NCBI GenBank assembly: GCA_029254025.1
Contig: JAQWYK010000039.1
Location: 1 to 64,000, forward strand
DNA length: 64,000 bases
Source: Crocinitomicaceae bacterium
Lineage (GTDB): Bacteria > Bacteroidota > Bacteroidia > Flavobacteriales_D > Crocinitomicaceae
Reading direction: 5' to 3'
In this document: in pieces, positions 25,926-37,070 of the stretch
How positions within the stretch are numbered: the stretch's first letter is position 1
Layout: each line of letters opens with the position of its first letter
The notes under the pieces: generated by a model
Seen by the model: the letters and a program-made list of their open reading frames with translations, nothing else
What the model was told of the DNA's origin: nothing
Databases searched by the model: none
Position numbers and translations under genes: made by a program

Positions 25926-27173
25926 TTACATCACTTTTCCTTTCAAAATAACCTGCTCAATAGAGTTCTCCCCAAAAGAATAAGGGATCCGAGCAAGCGA
26001 ACTAATGGACTTTGTAATCATTACATTCGCTCTTTTACCTAGGGAAATCGTTCCGTGTGTTTCCTCAAGCCCCATTGCGTGCGCCGTGTTGATGGTCATC
26101 GCGTTAAGTGTTTCTATGGGGGTCATTTTCATCTTTGTACAGGCAAGTGAACTCAACAACTGCATATTTCCACTTGGAGCAGAACCAGGATTGAAATCAG
26201 AAGCAAGTGCAACGGGTAAGTCATTTTCAATTAGCTCTCGTGCTTTTCCAAAAGGGATGGACAAGAAGAATGAACATCCCGGCAATAATGTGGGCATGCA
26301 CGCTGAGTCTTTTAACGCTAGAATGTCTGCGGTGTCCATTTCTTCCAAATGATCCACGGAACGAGCACCAAAATCTATCGCTGCTTTTACACCCCCCATC
26401 ACAGAAAACTGATTCACGTGCACTTTTGGCGTTAAGCTGTATTTCGCACCAGCAGTGAGTAATTGCTCCATTTCTTCTACGGAGAAATAATTGCGCTCAC
26501 AAAAACAATCGATGTAATCGGCCAAGCCTTCATCGTTAATAGCCGGAAGCATTTCATTAATGATCAAGTCGATATAACCTTGATGGTGCTCTTTGAACTC
26601 TACAGGAAAAGCATGGGCTCCTAAAAAAGTAGCTTTTATCGTCAAGGGAGAAACGGCTTTTAACCGCTTAATCACCCGCAACATTTTCAATTCGGCATCA
26701 ACCGTAAGTCCATAGCCAGATTTTATCTCAATAGCACCTGTTCCATAAGGAATAAGGTTGTGAATTCTTTCTAGCGCTTGTTCAAACAACTCGTCTTCAC
26801 TCATCGATTGAAGTTTCCGAGCAGAATTTAAAATTCCTCCACCCTTCAATGCGATCTCTTCGTACGTCAATCCTTTTATTCTGTCTTCAAACTCTTCTTC
26901 CCGTGTGGCTGCGAAAACCGCATGTGTATGCGAATCACAAAACGTAGGAAGTACATATTTTCCATCAGCGTCAATGACTTCTAAATCCCGCCAATCGTTG
27001 ATCCCTCCCCAATCTTCCATACTCCCATAGGCTACAATTATATCATCCTCTATGGCTAAAAAGGCATTTTCCATCATGCTAGGGTTGTCCATTTCCTTAC
27101 CGGCCTTAAAGACAGGAAGATCTTCTCCCACTTGAAAAAGTCCTTTAATGTTTTTGATTAGGATTTTTGACAT
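25926..27173 (-). CDS. hutI: Imidazolonepropionase
   Basis: 415 residues. It hydrolyses 4-imidazolone-5-propanoate to N-formimino-glutamate, the third step of histidine breakdown. The amidohydrolase metal motif 'DSHTHAVFAATREEEFEDR' is present, as are 'KSGYGL', 'FLGAHAFP', 'DHLEEMD' and 'ALASDFNPGSAPSGNM', which are diagnostic for HutI. The other hut genes are not in the window. It follows the PorP/SprF gene by 59 bases on the same strand; functional linkage is not expected. Confidence 0.95.
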   Translation of the reverse strand: MSKILIKNIKGLFQVGEDLPVFKAGKEMDNPSMMENAFLAIEDDIIVAYGSMEDWGGINDWRDLEVIDADGKYVLPTFCDSHTHAVFAATREEEFEDRIKGLTYEEIALKGGGILNSARKLQSMSEDELFEQALERIHNLIPYGTGAIEIKSGYGLTVDAELKMLRVIKRLKAVSPLTIKATFLGAHAFPVEFKEHHQGYIDLIINEMLPAINDEGLADYIDCFCERNYFSVEEMEQLLTAGAKYSLTPKVHVNQFSVMGGVKAAIDFGARSVDHLEEMDTADILALKDSACMPTLLPGCSFFLSIPFGKARELIENDLPVALASDFNPGSAPSGNMQLLSSLACTKMKMTPIETLNAMTINTAHAMGLEETHGTISLGKRANVMITKSISSLARIPYSFGENSIEQVILKGKVM

Positions 27174-27232
27174 GGTAAACGACGCTGTTTGTTAGTAATA
27201 ATCCTCCCTACTTAATTATTACACTTTATGAA

Positions 27233-28270
27233 TTAAATCCTAGAGCGCGTGACTTTAGTGAAGGGGTTGGGGGCTTGAAACCCAAGATAAATTTCAAAGG
27301 CTCCTCTATAATTGGAAACTTTTCTCAGGTTTGAAACATTAATATCATAACTCAAGCCTACTGTATAATTCGCATAAAGCAATTTAAAGTTGAGGATTAA
27401 AGCATCCGCCCATCTGTGATAGATCCCTCCTTGCACAGCCATTGCCGATATAAAACCCGTGTGCTTAGATTCCTCAGTAAGTAAATAACGTAACGCCGTA
27501 CCAAATTGTAACTCTTGAAACTTAGCCTGTCTTTGATAAAATAATTCTGGTATGAATGTCATTTTTGTCCTTTCAAAACCAAATTCTAGCGAAGCATAGG
27601 CTGTTTGTTTTATCCCTGTTCTTATCGTATCATAAACAAATGAATTTCTTGCCACGCCGAGATGAAAAATAGAATACCCCGCATCCATTTGAATTCCGTT
27701 ATTAGCGCGCATGTAACTTTCATCAAGTCCATAATGGTAATGAATTCCGGCGCCAACATCAAAATAGCTGTACCGAGTAAACGTAAACACCTCTCCCGAT
27801 GGAATTGAGGAATTATAGGAGCCATCATATTGATTACCCCACTTCAAACTCTTTAACCCTGAAGATCTATTCCCATAACCACCCGTTAATCCAGCACTGA
27901 AAGAACCCATATCAGAAGTTTGCAAAATAGCACTAAATACTGCATTTAACTGATTTGAAGTAACATCAGATATTCCAAATTTGTCATTTGTAAAATACAT
28001 GCCAACTGCTGGGAAAAATTTTTGATACCTATTTTTTTTATCCGCTATTTTGCCTTCAACAGCCAACGTAGAAGACTTGTAAGGAGCTCCTACCGCCCTC
28101 CATTGATCTCGATGAATCAACGTAGCTTTGACGTCTGAAGTAGAGGCACAAGAGCCAGGGTTAAAGTAAAGTAAATTTGCAGATTTCATTGAAAAGTTAG
28201 CATCTTGCGAATAACTTATCAAACTAAGCATAAGTACCGCGAAAAAAATAGTAGACTTTCTTAAACACAT
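27233..28270 (-). CDS. PorP/SprF family type IX secretion membrane protein
   Basis: 345 residues. A signal peptide ends about 'SYSQ' (residue 21). The family hallmarks follow: 'LYFNPGSCAS', 'HRDQWRAVGAPYKSSTLAVEG' split over two strands, 'GMYFTNDKFGISDVTSNQLN' and a beta-barrel-like body. SprF/PorP proteins are paired with partners bearing type B C-terminal domains and help export or anchor them. The start lies two bases after the stop of exactly such a partner, so the two form an operon. Confidence 0.92.
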   Translation of the reverse strand: MCLRKSTIFFAVLMLSLISYSQDANFSMKSANLLYFNPGSCASTSDVKATLIHRDQWRAVGAPYKSSTLAVEGKIADKKNRYQKFFPAVGMYFTNDKFGISDVTSNQLNAVFSAILQTSDMGSFSAGLTGGYGNRSSGLKSLKWGNQYDGSYNSSIPSGEVFTFTRYSYFDVGAGIHYHYGLDESYMRANNGIQMDAGYSIFHLGVARNSFVYDTIRTGIKQTAYASLEFGFERTKMTFIPELFYQRQAKFQELQFGTALRYLLTEESKHTGFISAMAVQGGIYHRWADALILNFKLLYANYTVGLSYDINVSNLRKVSNYRGAFEIYLGFQAPNPFTKVTRSRI

Positions 28271-28272
28271 AA

Positions 28273-30381
28273 TCAGCGTATTAATTGAATATTACCAGAA
28301 TAAAGTGTCGGATCAAACTCCTCTAATAGAAGAAGTTCAATTTTATAGACATAAACTCCTTCTTCCGCGTACTTACCTTTAAATGTACCGTCCCAAGCAT
28401 TATAAATTGATTCTGAATGAAAAATCATTTCTCCCCAGCGATTAAAAATTCTTAAATCAAAATCTTTCACACATTCCTCGAAAATCCTTCCGGTGAATAC
28501 ATCATTATTCCCATCGCCATTCGGTGAAAAAGCCTCTGGAACATAGAAATCCCCACATTCTAAATAACAATCAGCTGCCGCTTCAAAAAAATCAGCAACG
28601 TACAGTTGGCACAAAGTGTCCAAGGCAGTAGAGTCAGAAGAGACAATTATATCTACATCAACAAATCCTCCATCGGCCTCAAGATCTGTTAATAATATGT
28701 TTTGGGGAGAGTTTTCTATCAAAAACGCTTGGCCATTAACTATTAAATAACCTGAGTCCGGCTGGTTACTATAGTAAATAACAAGTTCTTCATCATACGT
28801 GTTGGTTACAGGATGACAATTCGACTGTGCATAAAATTGTATGCTATCTAATATACAGGGTGTTGGTGTACAGTCCACTGGGGCGGTAAACAGATCCAAC
28901 TCTGTTAAACTACAACTTGGGTCCGCATCAAAGCTTGCTGTAACATCCACTCCCAAGCCATCCGATGTAAGACCTGTTAATACAATCGTCTGTGGGCTCG
29001 TACCAATTGCAAATGTTTGACCATTTACTACTAAATTTCCCGTAGATGGTGGATTGGTATATGTCAATGTTACCTCTTGAGTGTAGGTGTTTGTTGCTGG
29101 GTCACATGGCGCTTGAACTCCTGCTGTTATTGCTGAAATTCCGCATGGTGTTGGTGTACAGTCCACTGGGGCTGTAAATAAACTAAGCTCCGTTAAACTA
29201 CAAATTGGGTCCGCATCAAAGCTTGCCGTAACATCTACACCCAAGCCATCCGATGTAAGACCTGTTAATACAATCGTCTGTGGGCTCGTACCTATTGCAA
29301 ATGTTTGACCGTTTACAACTAAATTTCCCGTAGATGGTGGATTGGTATATGTCAATATTACCTCTTGAGTGTAGGTGTTTGTTGCTGGGTCACATGGCGT
29401 TTGAACTCCTGTTGTTATATTCATTATGCTACAAGAGTTTTGGGTTATAAAACTTCCAGCCTCAAGATACACAACAGCATCGTAAGTTCCATCTGAAACA
29501 TCCGTCAACAACAGTTTAATATGATATGTTTGACCGGGAATTAAATTATTTCGAAAAGCCGTAAGAGTTATCGTATTTCCGTTAAGTTGAGTGCCATCAA
29601 TAATTCCACCAAACTCAGGAGATGGACTGTTTTGAACCCAATCTGGATTGACGCCTTGGCAAAACGAGGACCCATTGGGAACCGCACTTGAACCAACCAC
29701 ACCATTATTAACTGAATTAATACCAACAAAAGACCCATTGGCTAGGGTGGCAATGTTTTCAGCATCATTATCAAACCCCTGGCCGGCAGCTATTCCTGGA
29801 CCACTAATTAGAAAACCAAATCGATCATTGTATTCTGTACATTGATAATTTATAAACCCCCCATTGTCTTCATACTCTTCGCTTCCAAAAACGTATCTAA
29901 ATTGAACAAAATCATTCGACGGGATAAAATCAAACTCAAGAATCGCTGCGTTGTAATAATTTGCACCACCCGACAAAACGTTCAGGTCATTTACAAAAGT
30001 TCCACAGGTACCGGTTTTTCTTATCTCTCCTGCAGTACAAGAAACAAAGTTAGTTCCAATTTGAGCTACCGAGCCTGGATTAGTTCCAAGCGCTAGAGGT
30101 ATGTCGGATGTGTTTCCAGTGGACATAACGATTCCCTCAGAAAAACCCATATCACTAAGGGTAGAAGTGGCCGTTGAAAAATATCCTAGTTGATACCGAT
30201 TTGAATTGTTTAGAACCCCGCCAAATGAAATATTAGAAACAACTGTGCCACTTGCTGAAGGTATTAATACACCATCAACAAGTTGAGCAGGTGTATATGT
30301 GTTGTTATCTATTGTTATTTGAGTTGATCCAAAAAAGGACAAAACATAACATAAATAAAAAAGATAATAATTTTTACTCAT
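28273..30381 (-). CDS. Secreted adhesin with choice-of-anchor L, tandem repeats and gliding-motility C-terminal domain
   Basis: 702 residues. Signal peptide (about 1-19) and a choice-of-anchor L region (about 22-310: 'GFSEGIVMSTGN', 'FDFIPSNDFVQFRYVFGSEEY'). Three repeats of about 96 residues follow (315-411, 412-507 and a diverged one, about 508-605), each starting near a 'C...ATNTYTQEV' segment and ending 'TAPVDCTPTPC'. The type B sorting domain of the gliding-motility kind comes last ('YVPEAFSPNGDGNNDVF', 'IFNRWGEMIF', 'WDGTFKGKYAEEGVYVYKI'). It resembles small SprB-like T9SS cargo, exported with the adjacent SprF-like protein. Confidence 0.9.
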   Translation of the reverse strand: MSKNYYLFYLCYVLSFFGSTQITIDNNTYTPAQLVDGVLIPSASGTVVSNISFGGVLNNSNRYQLGYFSTATSTLSDMGFSEGIVMSTGNTSDIPLALGTNPGSVAQIGTNFVSCTAGEIRKTGTCGTFVNDLNVLSGGANYYNAAILEFDFIPSNDFVQFRYVFGSEEYEDNGGFINYQCTEYNDRFGFLISGPGIAAGQGFDNDAENIATLANGSFVGINSVNNGVVGSSAVPNGSSFCQGVNPDWVQNSPSPEFGGIIDGTQLNGNTITLTAFRNNLIPGQTYHIKLLLTDVSDGTYDAVVYLEAGSFITQNSCSIMNITTGVQTPCDPATNTYTQEVILTYTNPPSTGNLVVNGQTFAIGTSPQTIVLTGLTSDGLGVDVTASFDADPICSLTELSLFTAPVDCTPTPCGISAITAGVQAPCDPATNTYTQEVTLTYTNPPSTGNLVVNGQTFAIGTSPQTIVLTGLTSDGLGVDVTASFDADPSCSLTELDLFTAPVDCTPTPCILDSIQFYAQSNCHPVTNTYDEELVIYYSNQPDSGYLIVNGQAFLIENSPQNILLTDLEADGGFVDVDIIVSSDSTALDTLCQLYVADFFEAAADCYLECGDFYVPEAFSPNGDGNNDVFTGRIFEECVKDFDLRIFNRWGEMIFHSESIYNAWDGTFKGKYAEEGVYVYKIELLLLEEFDPTLYSGNIQLIR
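28859..29434 (-). repeat. Two near-identical 288-base tandem repeats inside the adhesin gene
   Basis: The unit starting at the shared 'ggtgttggtgtacagtcc' at 28859 recurs at 29147 (period 288 bases, 96 codons). Differences are few and mostly synonymous. The conserved protein core includes 'NPPSTGNLVVNGQTFAIG'. A third copy downstream in the protein is strongly diverged. The similarity at DNA level suggests recent duplication or ongoing recombination. Confidence 0.9.
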
Positions 30382-30466
30382 ATAATTAATCTTAAAGATT
30401 GATAAAAATATAACAATTTTTTAAACTGTTTAGAATTGAATTTAACCTAAATGATAATAACTCTGC

Positions 30467-31717
30467 TTATCTAATGTTGACCAACTGATCAAACCATATT
30501 TGATTATCGTTCAAATATTGAAACTCTATCTTGTGATCTTCCATTTTCTTCTTTAACTCATTGAGCCCTAGAGGTGAAGACAACTCCAAGCCAATAACAG
30601 CTGGAGCATTTTCACGACTATTCTTTTTAATAAACTGAAAATATGTAATGTCATCGTTAGGACCCAATACATTGGCCAAGAAGTCTTTAAGAGCTCCTGG
30701 TCGTTGTGGAAACTTGATTAAAAAATAATGCTTCAGTCCCTCAAAAAATAATGCACGTTCCTTGATTTCTTCAGTTCTCGTAATATCATTATTTCCTCCA
30801 CTTACAATACACACCACATTCTTTCCTTTAATCTCCTCCCGTTTTTGACGTAATGCAGCAATAGAAAGCGCTCCAGCAGGTTCTACAACTATTGCTTCTT
30901 CATTGTACAATTTAAGCACAACCGTGCAAGCCTCCCCTTCAGGTACCAACAACATATCATCGAGTGTTTCCTTACAGATTTGAAAGTTCAATTTACCTAC
31001 TTTTCCCACAGATGCACCATCAACGAATTTATCAATTTTACTCAGCTCTACGCGCTCCATTGCGAGTAAAGACTGAGACATAGACGGGGCTCCCGTTGGC
31101 TCAACACCGATAATTTTTGTGTTCGGACTTAACTGTTTGAATACGATTGATACACCAGCCGCTAATCCACCTCCACCAACTGGCAAAAACAAGTAATCTA
31201 TTTCTTCTGGAAACTGCTCCAAAATTTCAAGTCCAACGGTTCCTTGACCTGCAATAACTTGAGGATCGTCAAATGGATGGACAAAGGGGAACTTATTCTC
31301 CTCTGCGTACTTTATAGCCTCTGCATAAGCGTCATCGTATGTATCGCCTATCAACTCAATCTTGACACTTGACTTCCCGAAATGATAAACCTGCTTTATT
31401 TTCTGCTTTGGGGTTGTAGAAGGCATAAAAATAGTCCCCTTTAAACCCAATAGTTCGCAGGATAAAGCCACCCCTTGGGCATGATTTCCGGCACTAGCAC
31501 ATACAACTTCACGGTTGATTTTATGACTAAAATCCATGCTAGCCAATTTGTTATAGGCACCACGAATTTTATACGACCTAACCTTTTGCTGGTCTTCTCT
31601 TTTGAACCAAATATCTGCTCCGAATTCGTTCGACAAGTTCTCCGACTTATGCAGGGTAGTTTTCACCGACACTTCCTTTAGTCGGGCCTCAGCCGCTTTA
31701 ATACTTTCCAGATTCAT
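30467..31717 (-). CDS. ilvA: Threonine ammonia-lyase
   Basis: 416 residues. It converts threonine to 2-oxobutyrate and ammonia, the entry to isoleucine. The pyridoxal phosphate lysine is K50 ('VRSYKIRGAYN'); 'CASAGNHAQGVALS' and 'PVGGGGLAAGV' bind the cofactor phosphate. One ACT-like regulatory domain ends the protein (about 330-416, 'FLIKFPQRPGALKDF'), consistent with isoleucine feedback. It is the last gene of the ilv operon, three bases after ilvC. Confidence 0.95.
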   Translation of the reverse strand: MNLESIKAAEARLKEVSVKTTLHKSENLSNEFGADIWFKREDQQKVRSYKIRGAYNKLASMDFSHKINREVVCASAGNHAQGVALSCELLGLKGTIFMPSTTPKQKIKQVYHFGKSSVKIELIGDTYDDAYAEAIKYAEENKFPFVHPFDDPQVIAGQGTVGLEILEQFPEEIDYLFLPVGGGGLAAGVSIVFKQLSPNTKIIGVEPTGAPSMSQSLLAMERVELSKIDKFVDGASVGKVGKLNFQICKETLDDMLLVPEGEACTVVLKLYNEEAIVVEPAGALSIAALRQKREEIKGKNVVCIVSGGNNDITRTEEIKERALFFEGLKHYFLIKFPQRPGALKDFLANVLGPNDDITYFQFIKKNSRENAPAVIGLELSSPLGLNELKKKMEDHKIEFQYLNDNQIWFDQLVNIR

Positions 31718-31720
31718 CGC

Positions 31721-33184
31721 TTAGATATCATTTTTGGTCATTTCGCTTCTCAACCATTTTCCCACTTTTTCAATAGGATGATTCCGTATAGCCTCATTTA
31801 TTTTAATGAGTTGTTGATTGTCTACCTCATTCTCCTCAGAAAACACCTTACCTATATGCGACGTTGTAATTTGTTGCATAAACTCTTTCAACAACGGTTG
31901 ACATTCTTGATCAAATAGGTAGCAACCATACTCCGCCGTATCGGAAATGACTCTATTCATCTCATACAATTTCTTTCGTGCGATTGTATTCGCTATCAGT
32001 GGCAGCTCGTGCAGTGATTCATAATACGCAGACGCTTCTCCAATGCCTGATTTAGTCATGATTTCATAGGCTAATTCAACCCCTGATTTAACGAAGGCAA
32101 CCAACACAGTTCCGTTATCAAAGTAAACTTGATCCGAAAAAACGCCTTCCACTGCAGGAGTTTTTTCAAAAACAGTTTCCCCTGAGGCGGCTCTCCATTT
32201 TAATAGATTTTCATCATTTCTCTTCCAATCTTCCATCATGTCTTGAGAAAATTGACCTGATAAAATATTATTCATATGCTTTTGGAAAAAAGGACGCATA
32301 ATTTCCTTTAATTTTTCCGACAATCGGAAAGCTTCCAGTTTGGCCGGGTTAGATAGCCTATCCATCATATTAGTAACTCCGCCATGCTTTAACGCTTCAG
32401 TGATTCGCTCCCAACCGTATTGTATCAAATTGGCAGCGAAACCTACCTCAACACCACTTTTTACCATTTGGTTGAAACATAAGATAGACGCAGATTGCAG
32501 CACACCACACAAAATGGTTTGCTCCCCCATTAAATCTGATTTCACCTCTGCCACGAAAGAAGATAATAATACTCCTGCGCGATGACTTCCTAGACTAAAC
32601 GCGTAGGCCTTCGCCATCTCTAATCCTTTTTCATTTGGATCGTTTTCACTGTGCACTGCAATTAGTGTCGGCACACCAAAACCACGCTTATATTCTTCTC
32701 TGACCTCCGTTCCAGGACACTTGGGAGCAACCATAATAACGGTAATGTCCTCTCGGATTGTCATGTTCTCCTCTACAATGTTGAAACCATGGGAATACGA
32801 TAAGGCTGCGCCTTTCTTCATGAGTGGAACAACTCGGCTTAAAACAGCTGTGTGTTGTTTATCCGGTGTTAAATTACAAACTAAATCCGCTGAAGGAATG
32901 AGCTCCTCAATGGTTCCCGTATTAAAATTGTTTTCTTGGGCACGACGGAATGAGTCATTTTTAGCCGAAATAGATTCCTTTCGCAGTGCAAAGGCAATCT
33001 CCAAACCAGAATCTCTCATGTTTAACCCTTGATTTAGCCCTTGTGCTCCACATCCAAGAATTACAATTTTCTTTCCAGACAAAGGCTCTAGTCCTTGATC
33101 AAATTCATTAGTTGAAAGAAACTTGTTTTTTGAAAGCTCAGTGAGCTTCTCCGTAAATGTGAGTGTATTGAAATAGTTATTCAT
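31721..33184 (-). CDS. ilvC: Ketol-acid reductoisomerase (class II)
   Basis: 487 residues, the long class II form typical of enterobacteria, with a duplicated C-terminal domain. It isomerises and reduces acetolactate or acetohydroxybutyrate with NADPH. The Rossmann motif is '[19 protein letters not shown]'; the '[19 protein letters not shown]' block and the downstream metal-binding Asp/Glu ('[15 protein letters not shown]') are present. The start overlaps the ilvN stop by eight bases, so they are translationally coupled. Confidence 0.95.
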   Translation of the reverse strand: MNNYFNTLTFTEKLTELSKNKFLSTNEFDQGLEPLSGKKIVILGCGAQGLNQGLNMRDSGLEIAFALRKESISAKNDSFRRAQENNFNTGTIEELIPSADLVCNLTPDKQHTAVLSRVVPLMKKGAALSYSHGFNIVEENMTIREDITVIMVAPKCPGTEVREEYKRGFGVPTLIAVHSENDPNEKGLEMAKAYAFSLGSHRAGVLLSSFVAEVKSDLMGEQTILCGVLQSASILCFNQMVKSGVEVGFAANLIQYGWERITEALKHGGVTNMMDRLSNPAKLEAFRLSEKLKEIMRPFFQKHMNNILSGQFSQDMMEDWKRNDENLLKWRAASGETVFEKTPAVEGVFSDQVYFDNGTVLVAFVKSGVELAYEIMTKSGIGEASAYYESLHELPLIANTIARKKLYEMNRVISDTAEYGCYLFDQECQPLLKEFMQQITTSHIGKVFSEENEVDNQQLIKINEAIRNHPIEKVGKWLRSEMTKNDI

Positions 33185-33701
33185 CTTCTAATTCTTTTAA
33201 ATAGGTTTCTAGTGTTTTCATAGGTTTGGAAATAGCGACACGACCAGATTTGACATACTCCAATATTCCATACCCTTGAAGCTCATTAAATAGCAATTTG
33301 AGCTCATCAGGTTTACCCGTTTTTTCTATGATTGTAAAGCCTTCTTCAATGGTTAATATACGCGCGTTGTGAACTCTCAAAATTCTTTCAGAAGAGCCAT
33401 TTTGTAGACTTTTCGTAGAAACTTTGTACAATGCTATTTCTTGGTAAACGACCTCATCATCTTCGTGATAAAAAGCTTTTAACACTTCTACTTGTTTTTC
33501 TATTTGACCGACTACCTTTTTTACTTGGTCCAGCGACGTATTAACCACAATGGTGTAGCGATATACCCCCTCAAGTTCGGACTCAGAAGCAGTTATGCTT
33601 TCTATGTTCAAGTGCCTTCTCGTAAAAATGATGGTTATTCGGTTAAGGATACCAATACGGTTTTCGGTGAATATCGATATGTTAAATGATGTGTTTACCA
33701 T
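33177..33701 (-). CDS. ilvN: Acetolactate synthase small (regulatory) subunit
   Basis: 174 residues. The N-terminal ACT domain ('[25 protein letters not shown]' region, residues 10-80) binds valine and confers feedback control on IlvB. The C-terminal domain (about 85-174) matches the longer IlvH-type subunit. It sits five bases after ilvB and overlaps ilvC, so the stoichiometric complex is produced from one mRNA. Confidence 0.93.
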   Translation of the reverse strand: MVNTSFNISIFTENRIGILNRITIIFTRRHLNIESITASESELEGVYRYTIVVNTSLDQVKKVVGQIEKQVEVLKAFYHEDDEVVYQEIALYKVSTKSLQNGSSERILRVHNARILTIEEGFTIIEKTGKPDELKLLFNELQGYGILEYVKSGRVAISKPMKTLETYLKELEDE

Positions 33702-33706
33702 GTTGA

Positions 33707-35401
33707 TTAATTTAAACGTATTTCACTCACACCTGCTCCTGTCTCCATCATTGGAAAAACATTCTCTTGCTTTCCTACAACCACTTCCAATAGATAGGCT
33801 CCATGACTATTTAGCATTTTGTCCAATGCCGAACTCAAGTCATCTCTTTCTTCAATCTTCGTGCTTTCAATTCTGTAGCCTTCTGCAATTTTTACAAAAT
33901 CCGGATTTTGAATATCGGTAAATGAATATCGCTCCTCAAAAAACAGCTCTTGCCATTGTCTGACCATTCCTAAAAAATTATTGTTTAAAATCAAGATCTT
34001 GACGTCAACATTGAATTGCATGATTGTTCCGAGTTCTTGAACCGTCATTTGAAACCCCCCGTCTCCAATCACAGCAACAACCGTTTTCTTTGGGTTTCCT
34101 AATTTTGCGCCTATAGCAGCCGGTAAAGCAAACCCCATCGTTCCTAAACCTCCCGACGTAATATTTGTTCGAGAGACTTCATATTTATAATAACGCGACG
34201 TGATCATCTGGTGTTGACCAACATCGGTTACTACCACAACATCTCCTTTGGTTTTTTCAGACAACATATGCATAACTTCTGCCATCCGTAATTCATTGGA
34301 GGAGGGGTTTATCGCGCCGTCAATTACTTGTTCATGCTCCAGTTTGTCCAATTTATGGAATTCTTCAATCCATTCACTGTGATTTCTTTGCTGACACTTC
34401 CCTTTCAGTTCAGGCAATAATTCCTTTGCATCGGCTACCAATCCGACTCTAGCGGGAATAATTTTATTTATCTCTGACGGATCAATATCAATATGAATCA
34501 CTTTCGCTTGTTTGGCGTATTTGCTAATATTACCTGTTACCCTATCGTCGAAACGCATTCCAACAGCAATCAGGACATCACATTCATTAGTCAACACATT
34601 TGGCGCATAATTTCCATGCATTCCTAAGTAACCTACATATTGAGGGTGATTAGCAGGAAGGGCGCCAAGCCCAAGAAGCGTTGATGCCACTGGAATACCC
34701 GTGTGGTTCACGAAATCTAAGAGCTCACTTTCAGCGTTCGACAGCAACACTCCCTGACCGACCAATAAATAGGGTCTTTGTGCAGAATTGATGAGTTCCG
34801 CTGCGGCATTTAGCGCAGCAACATCAATCTTTGGAACAGGAGAATAACTTCTCATTTTTAAAAATGGTTGATATTCAAATGTTGTCTCTCCAAATTGTGC
34901 GTCCTTAGTTATATCGACAAGAACCGGGCCCGGTCGACCGCTGCGTGCAATATAAAATGCCTTAGCGATTGCGCCCGGCACATCCTCTGCTCTAGTTACC
35001 TGAATATTCCATTTTGTAACAGGCATAGAGATACCGATTACATCTGTTTCTTGAAAGGCATCTGTACCCAATAAATGAGAAGCTACCTGACCCGTAATGC
35101 ACACTACGGGGGTGGAGTCAATCATCGCATCTGCCAAACCTGTAATTAGATTCGTTGCCCCCGGTCCAGAGGTCGCAAAGCACACACCTACCTTTCCAGA
35201 ACTTCTTGCATAGCCCTGAGCAGCATGTATCGCCCCTTGTTCATGCCGTACCAATAAATGGTTGACTTGATCTCTGTAACTATATAGCGCGTCATATATC
35301 GGCATAATTGCTCCTCCCGGATACCCGAATATAGTGTCTACACCTTCTTGGGTAAGGCTTTTCATGACCGCCTCAGCACCACTTATATTATTATTCTTCA
35401 T
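33707..35401 (-). CDS. ilvB: Acetolactate synthase large (catalytic) subunit
   Basis: 564 residues from the ATG at 35401, chosen because the conserved N-terminus '[18 protein letters not shown]' follows; a start at 35461 would lie deep within ilvD. The thiamine diphosphate enzyme condenses pyruvate with pyruvate or 2-oxobutyrate. Motifs: catalytic Glu in '[16 protein letters not shown]', an FAD-binding middle domain, and the ThDP motif '[12 protein letters not shown]...NNNFLGM'. It overlaps the ilvD stop by 11 bases. Confidence 0.96.
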   Translation of the reverse strand: MKNNNISGAEAVMKSLTQEGVDTIFGYPGGAIMPIYDALYSYRDQVNHLLVRHEQGAIHAAQGYARSSGKVGVCFATSGPGATNLITGLADAMIDSTPVVCITGQVASHLLGTDAFQETDVIGISMPVTKWNIQVTRAEDVPGAIAKAFYIARSGRPGPVLVDITKDAQFGETTFEYQPFLKMRSYSPVPKIDVAALNAAAELINSAQRPYLLVGQGVLLSNAESELLDFVNHTGIPVASTLLGLGALPANHPQYVGYLGMHGNYAPNVLTNECDVLIAVGMRFDDRVTGNISKYAKQAKVIHIDIDPSEINKIIPARVGLVADAKELLPELKGKCQQRNHSEWIEEFHKLDKLEHEQVIDGAINPSSNELRMAEVMHMLSEKTKGDVVVVTDVGQHQMITSRYYKYEVSRTNITSGGLGTMGFALPAAIGAKLGNPKKTVVAVIGDGGFQMTVQELGTIMQFNVDVKILILNNNFLGMVRQWQELFFEERYSFTDIQNPDFVKIAEGYRIESTKIEERDDLSSALDKMLNSHGAYLLEVVVGKQENVFPMMETGAGVSEIRLN

Positions 35402-37070
35402 CTGTAACACATCCTTTTGAGGCCGACGAAACTTGCTGGATATATTTAAATAACACACCACGTTTCACCTTCATTTCTGGCCGAACCCACTCATTTAGGC
35501 GACGCTTTAATTCGCCCTCTTCTATTTCTAAATTAATCGTGTTATTGACCGCATCGATTGTAATCATATCTCCGTCTTGAACAACCGCAATTGCTCCACC
35601 ATCAAACGCTTCGGGGGAAATATGCCCAACAACAAAACCGTGTGAGCCACCCGAAAACCTTCCATCGGTAATTAGTGCCACATCCTTACCGAGTCCTGCT
35701 CCGATAATCGCTGAAGTTGGCTTCAACATTTCAGGCATTCCCGGTCCTCCTTTTGGGCCAGAATAATTGATGACCACTACCTTTCCTTTAGCAATCTTCC
35801 CACTTTTCACGGCCTGAATCACATCATCTTCATTGTTAAAAACAACAGCCTCCCCTCGAAAAAATTCGCCTTCTTTTCCGGAAATTTTAGCTACGCTTCC
35901 TTCCGTGGCTATGTTCCCGAATAAAAATTGAAGGTGTCCCGTTTCTTTTAAAGGTTTTTCAAGTGGGTTAATTATATTTTGATCAAAAGACAAAGGAGAA
36001 ACATCTTTTAAATTTTCAGCTACCGTATTCCCGGTTGCCGTTAAGCAACTCCCATCAATCAACTTATTGTCCAACAAATACTTCATCAATGCAGGTATTC
36101 CTCCAATTCGGTGTAGGTCCTCCATTAAATATTCTCCACTCGGTTTCAAATTAGCCAAAACAGGTATACGATCGCTTACCCGCTGAAAATCTTCTAAGGT
36201 TAACGTTATTCCAACAGAATGCGCCATGGCGATTAAGTGCAACACGGCGTTTGTTGATCCACCCAAAATCGTCACAATCACTAATGCATTTTCAAACGCA
36301 GCACGTGTCATGATATCTCGCGGCTTAATATCCTTCTCAATTAGTGTTCTCATCGCTGCGCCTATCTCTTTACATTCATGCTCTTTCTTTTTACTTATTG
36401 CAGGAATAGATGCGCTTCCAGGCAAGCTCATACCCAAAGCCTCTACGGCTGAGGCTAGCGTATTCGCCGTATACATTCCACCGCAAGCACCAGCTCCAGG
36501 ACAAGCGTTTTTAATGATTCCTTTGAAGTCTTCAGGAGTGATTTCCTGATTTATTTTTTTCCCCAAAGCTTCAAAAGCAGAAACAATATTCAATGACTCT
36601 CCCTTATAATTTCCAGAATGAATCGTCCCACCATATAGCATAATTGAAGGGCGGTTTAATCGCCCCATAGCGATTACAGATCCTGGCATATTCTTGTCAC
36701 ACCCCACAATAGCCACCATGCCGTCATACCAATGCGCGCCCATAACGGCTTCCATGGAGTCAGAAATGATGTCTCTTGAAACAAGCGAGTAGCGCATTCC
36801 GGTAGTTCCGTTAGAAATTCCGTCGCTTACACCAATCGTGTTAAATATGAGTCCAACGGTATTTGCCTCTTGAACGCTTACTTTGACCAACTTCGCTAAG
36901 TCATTGAGGTGCATATTACAGGTATTCCCTTCATAACCAGTGCTCGCAATTCCAACAAATGGTTTTTTAAAATCTTCATCTGTTAGACCTATTCCGTGGA
37001 GCATTGCTTGCGCTGCAGGAAGGTTTTCATCCTCAGTAAGAACGCGACTGTATTTATTGTTTACTTTCAT
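35391..37070 (-). CDS. ilvD: Dihydroxy-acid dehydratase
   Basis: 559 residues. It dehydrates dihydroxy-isovalerate and dihydroxy-methylvalerate. Three cluster cysteines are visible: 'GNTCNMHL', 'VGCDKNMPG' and '[15 protein letters not shown]', the pattern of the [2Fe-2S] or [4Fe-4S] IlvD/Edd family. The C-terminal '[21 protein letters not shown]' stretch is conserved. The ATG shares its last base with the ilvE stop. Confidence 0.96.
   Translation of the reverse strand: MKVNNKYSRVLTEDENLPAAQAMLHGIGLTDEDFKKPFVGIASTGYEGNTCNMHLNDLAKLVKVSVQEANTVGLIFNTIGVSDGISNGTTGMRYSLVSRDIISDSMEAVMGAHWYDGMVAIVGCDKNMPGSVIAMGRLNRPSIMLYGGTIHSGNYKGESLNIVSAFEALGKKINQEITPEDFKGIIKNACPGAGACGGMYTANTLASAVEALGMSLPGSASIPAISKKKEHECKEIGAAMRTLIEKDIKPRDIMTRAAFENALVIVTILGGSTNAVLHLIAMAHSVGITLTLEDFQRVSDRIPVLANLKPSGEYLMEDLHRIGGIPALMKYLLDNKLIDGSCLTATGNTVAENLKDVSPLSFDQNIINPLEKPLKETGHLQFLFGNIATEGSVAKISGKEGEFFRGEAVVFNNEDDVIQAVKSGKIAKGKVVVINYSGPKGGPGMPEMLKPTSAIIGAGLGKDVALITDGRFSGGSHGFVVGHISPEAFDGGAIAVVQDGDMITIDAVNNTINLEIEEGELKRRLNEWVRPEMKVKRGVLFKYIQQVSSASKGCVTDEE

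Noticed and set aside
25783-25983. 66-codon plus-strand open frame between the FISUMP gene and hutI
   Set aside because: It starts in the hairpin, runs into the 3' end of hutI and has a composition unlike neighbouring proteins; no promoter or recognisable domain.
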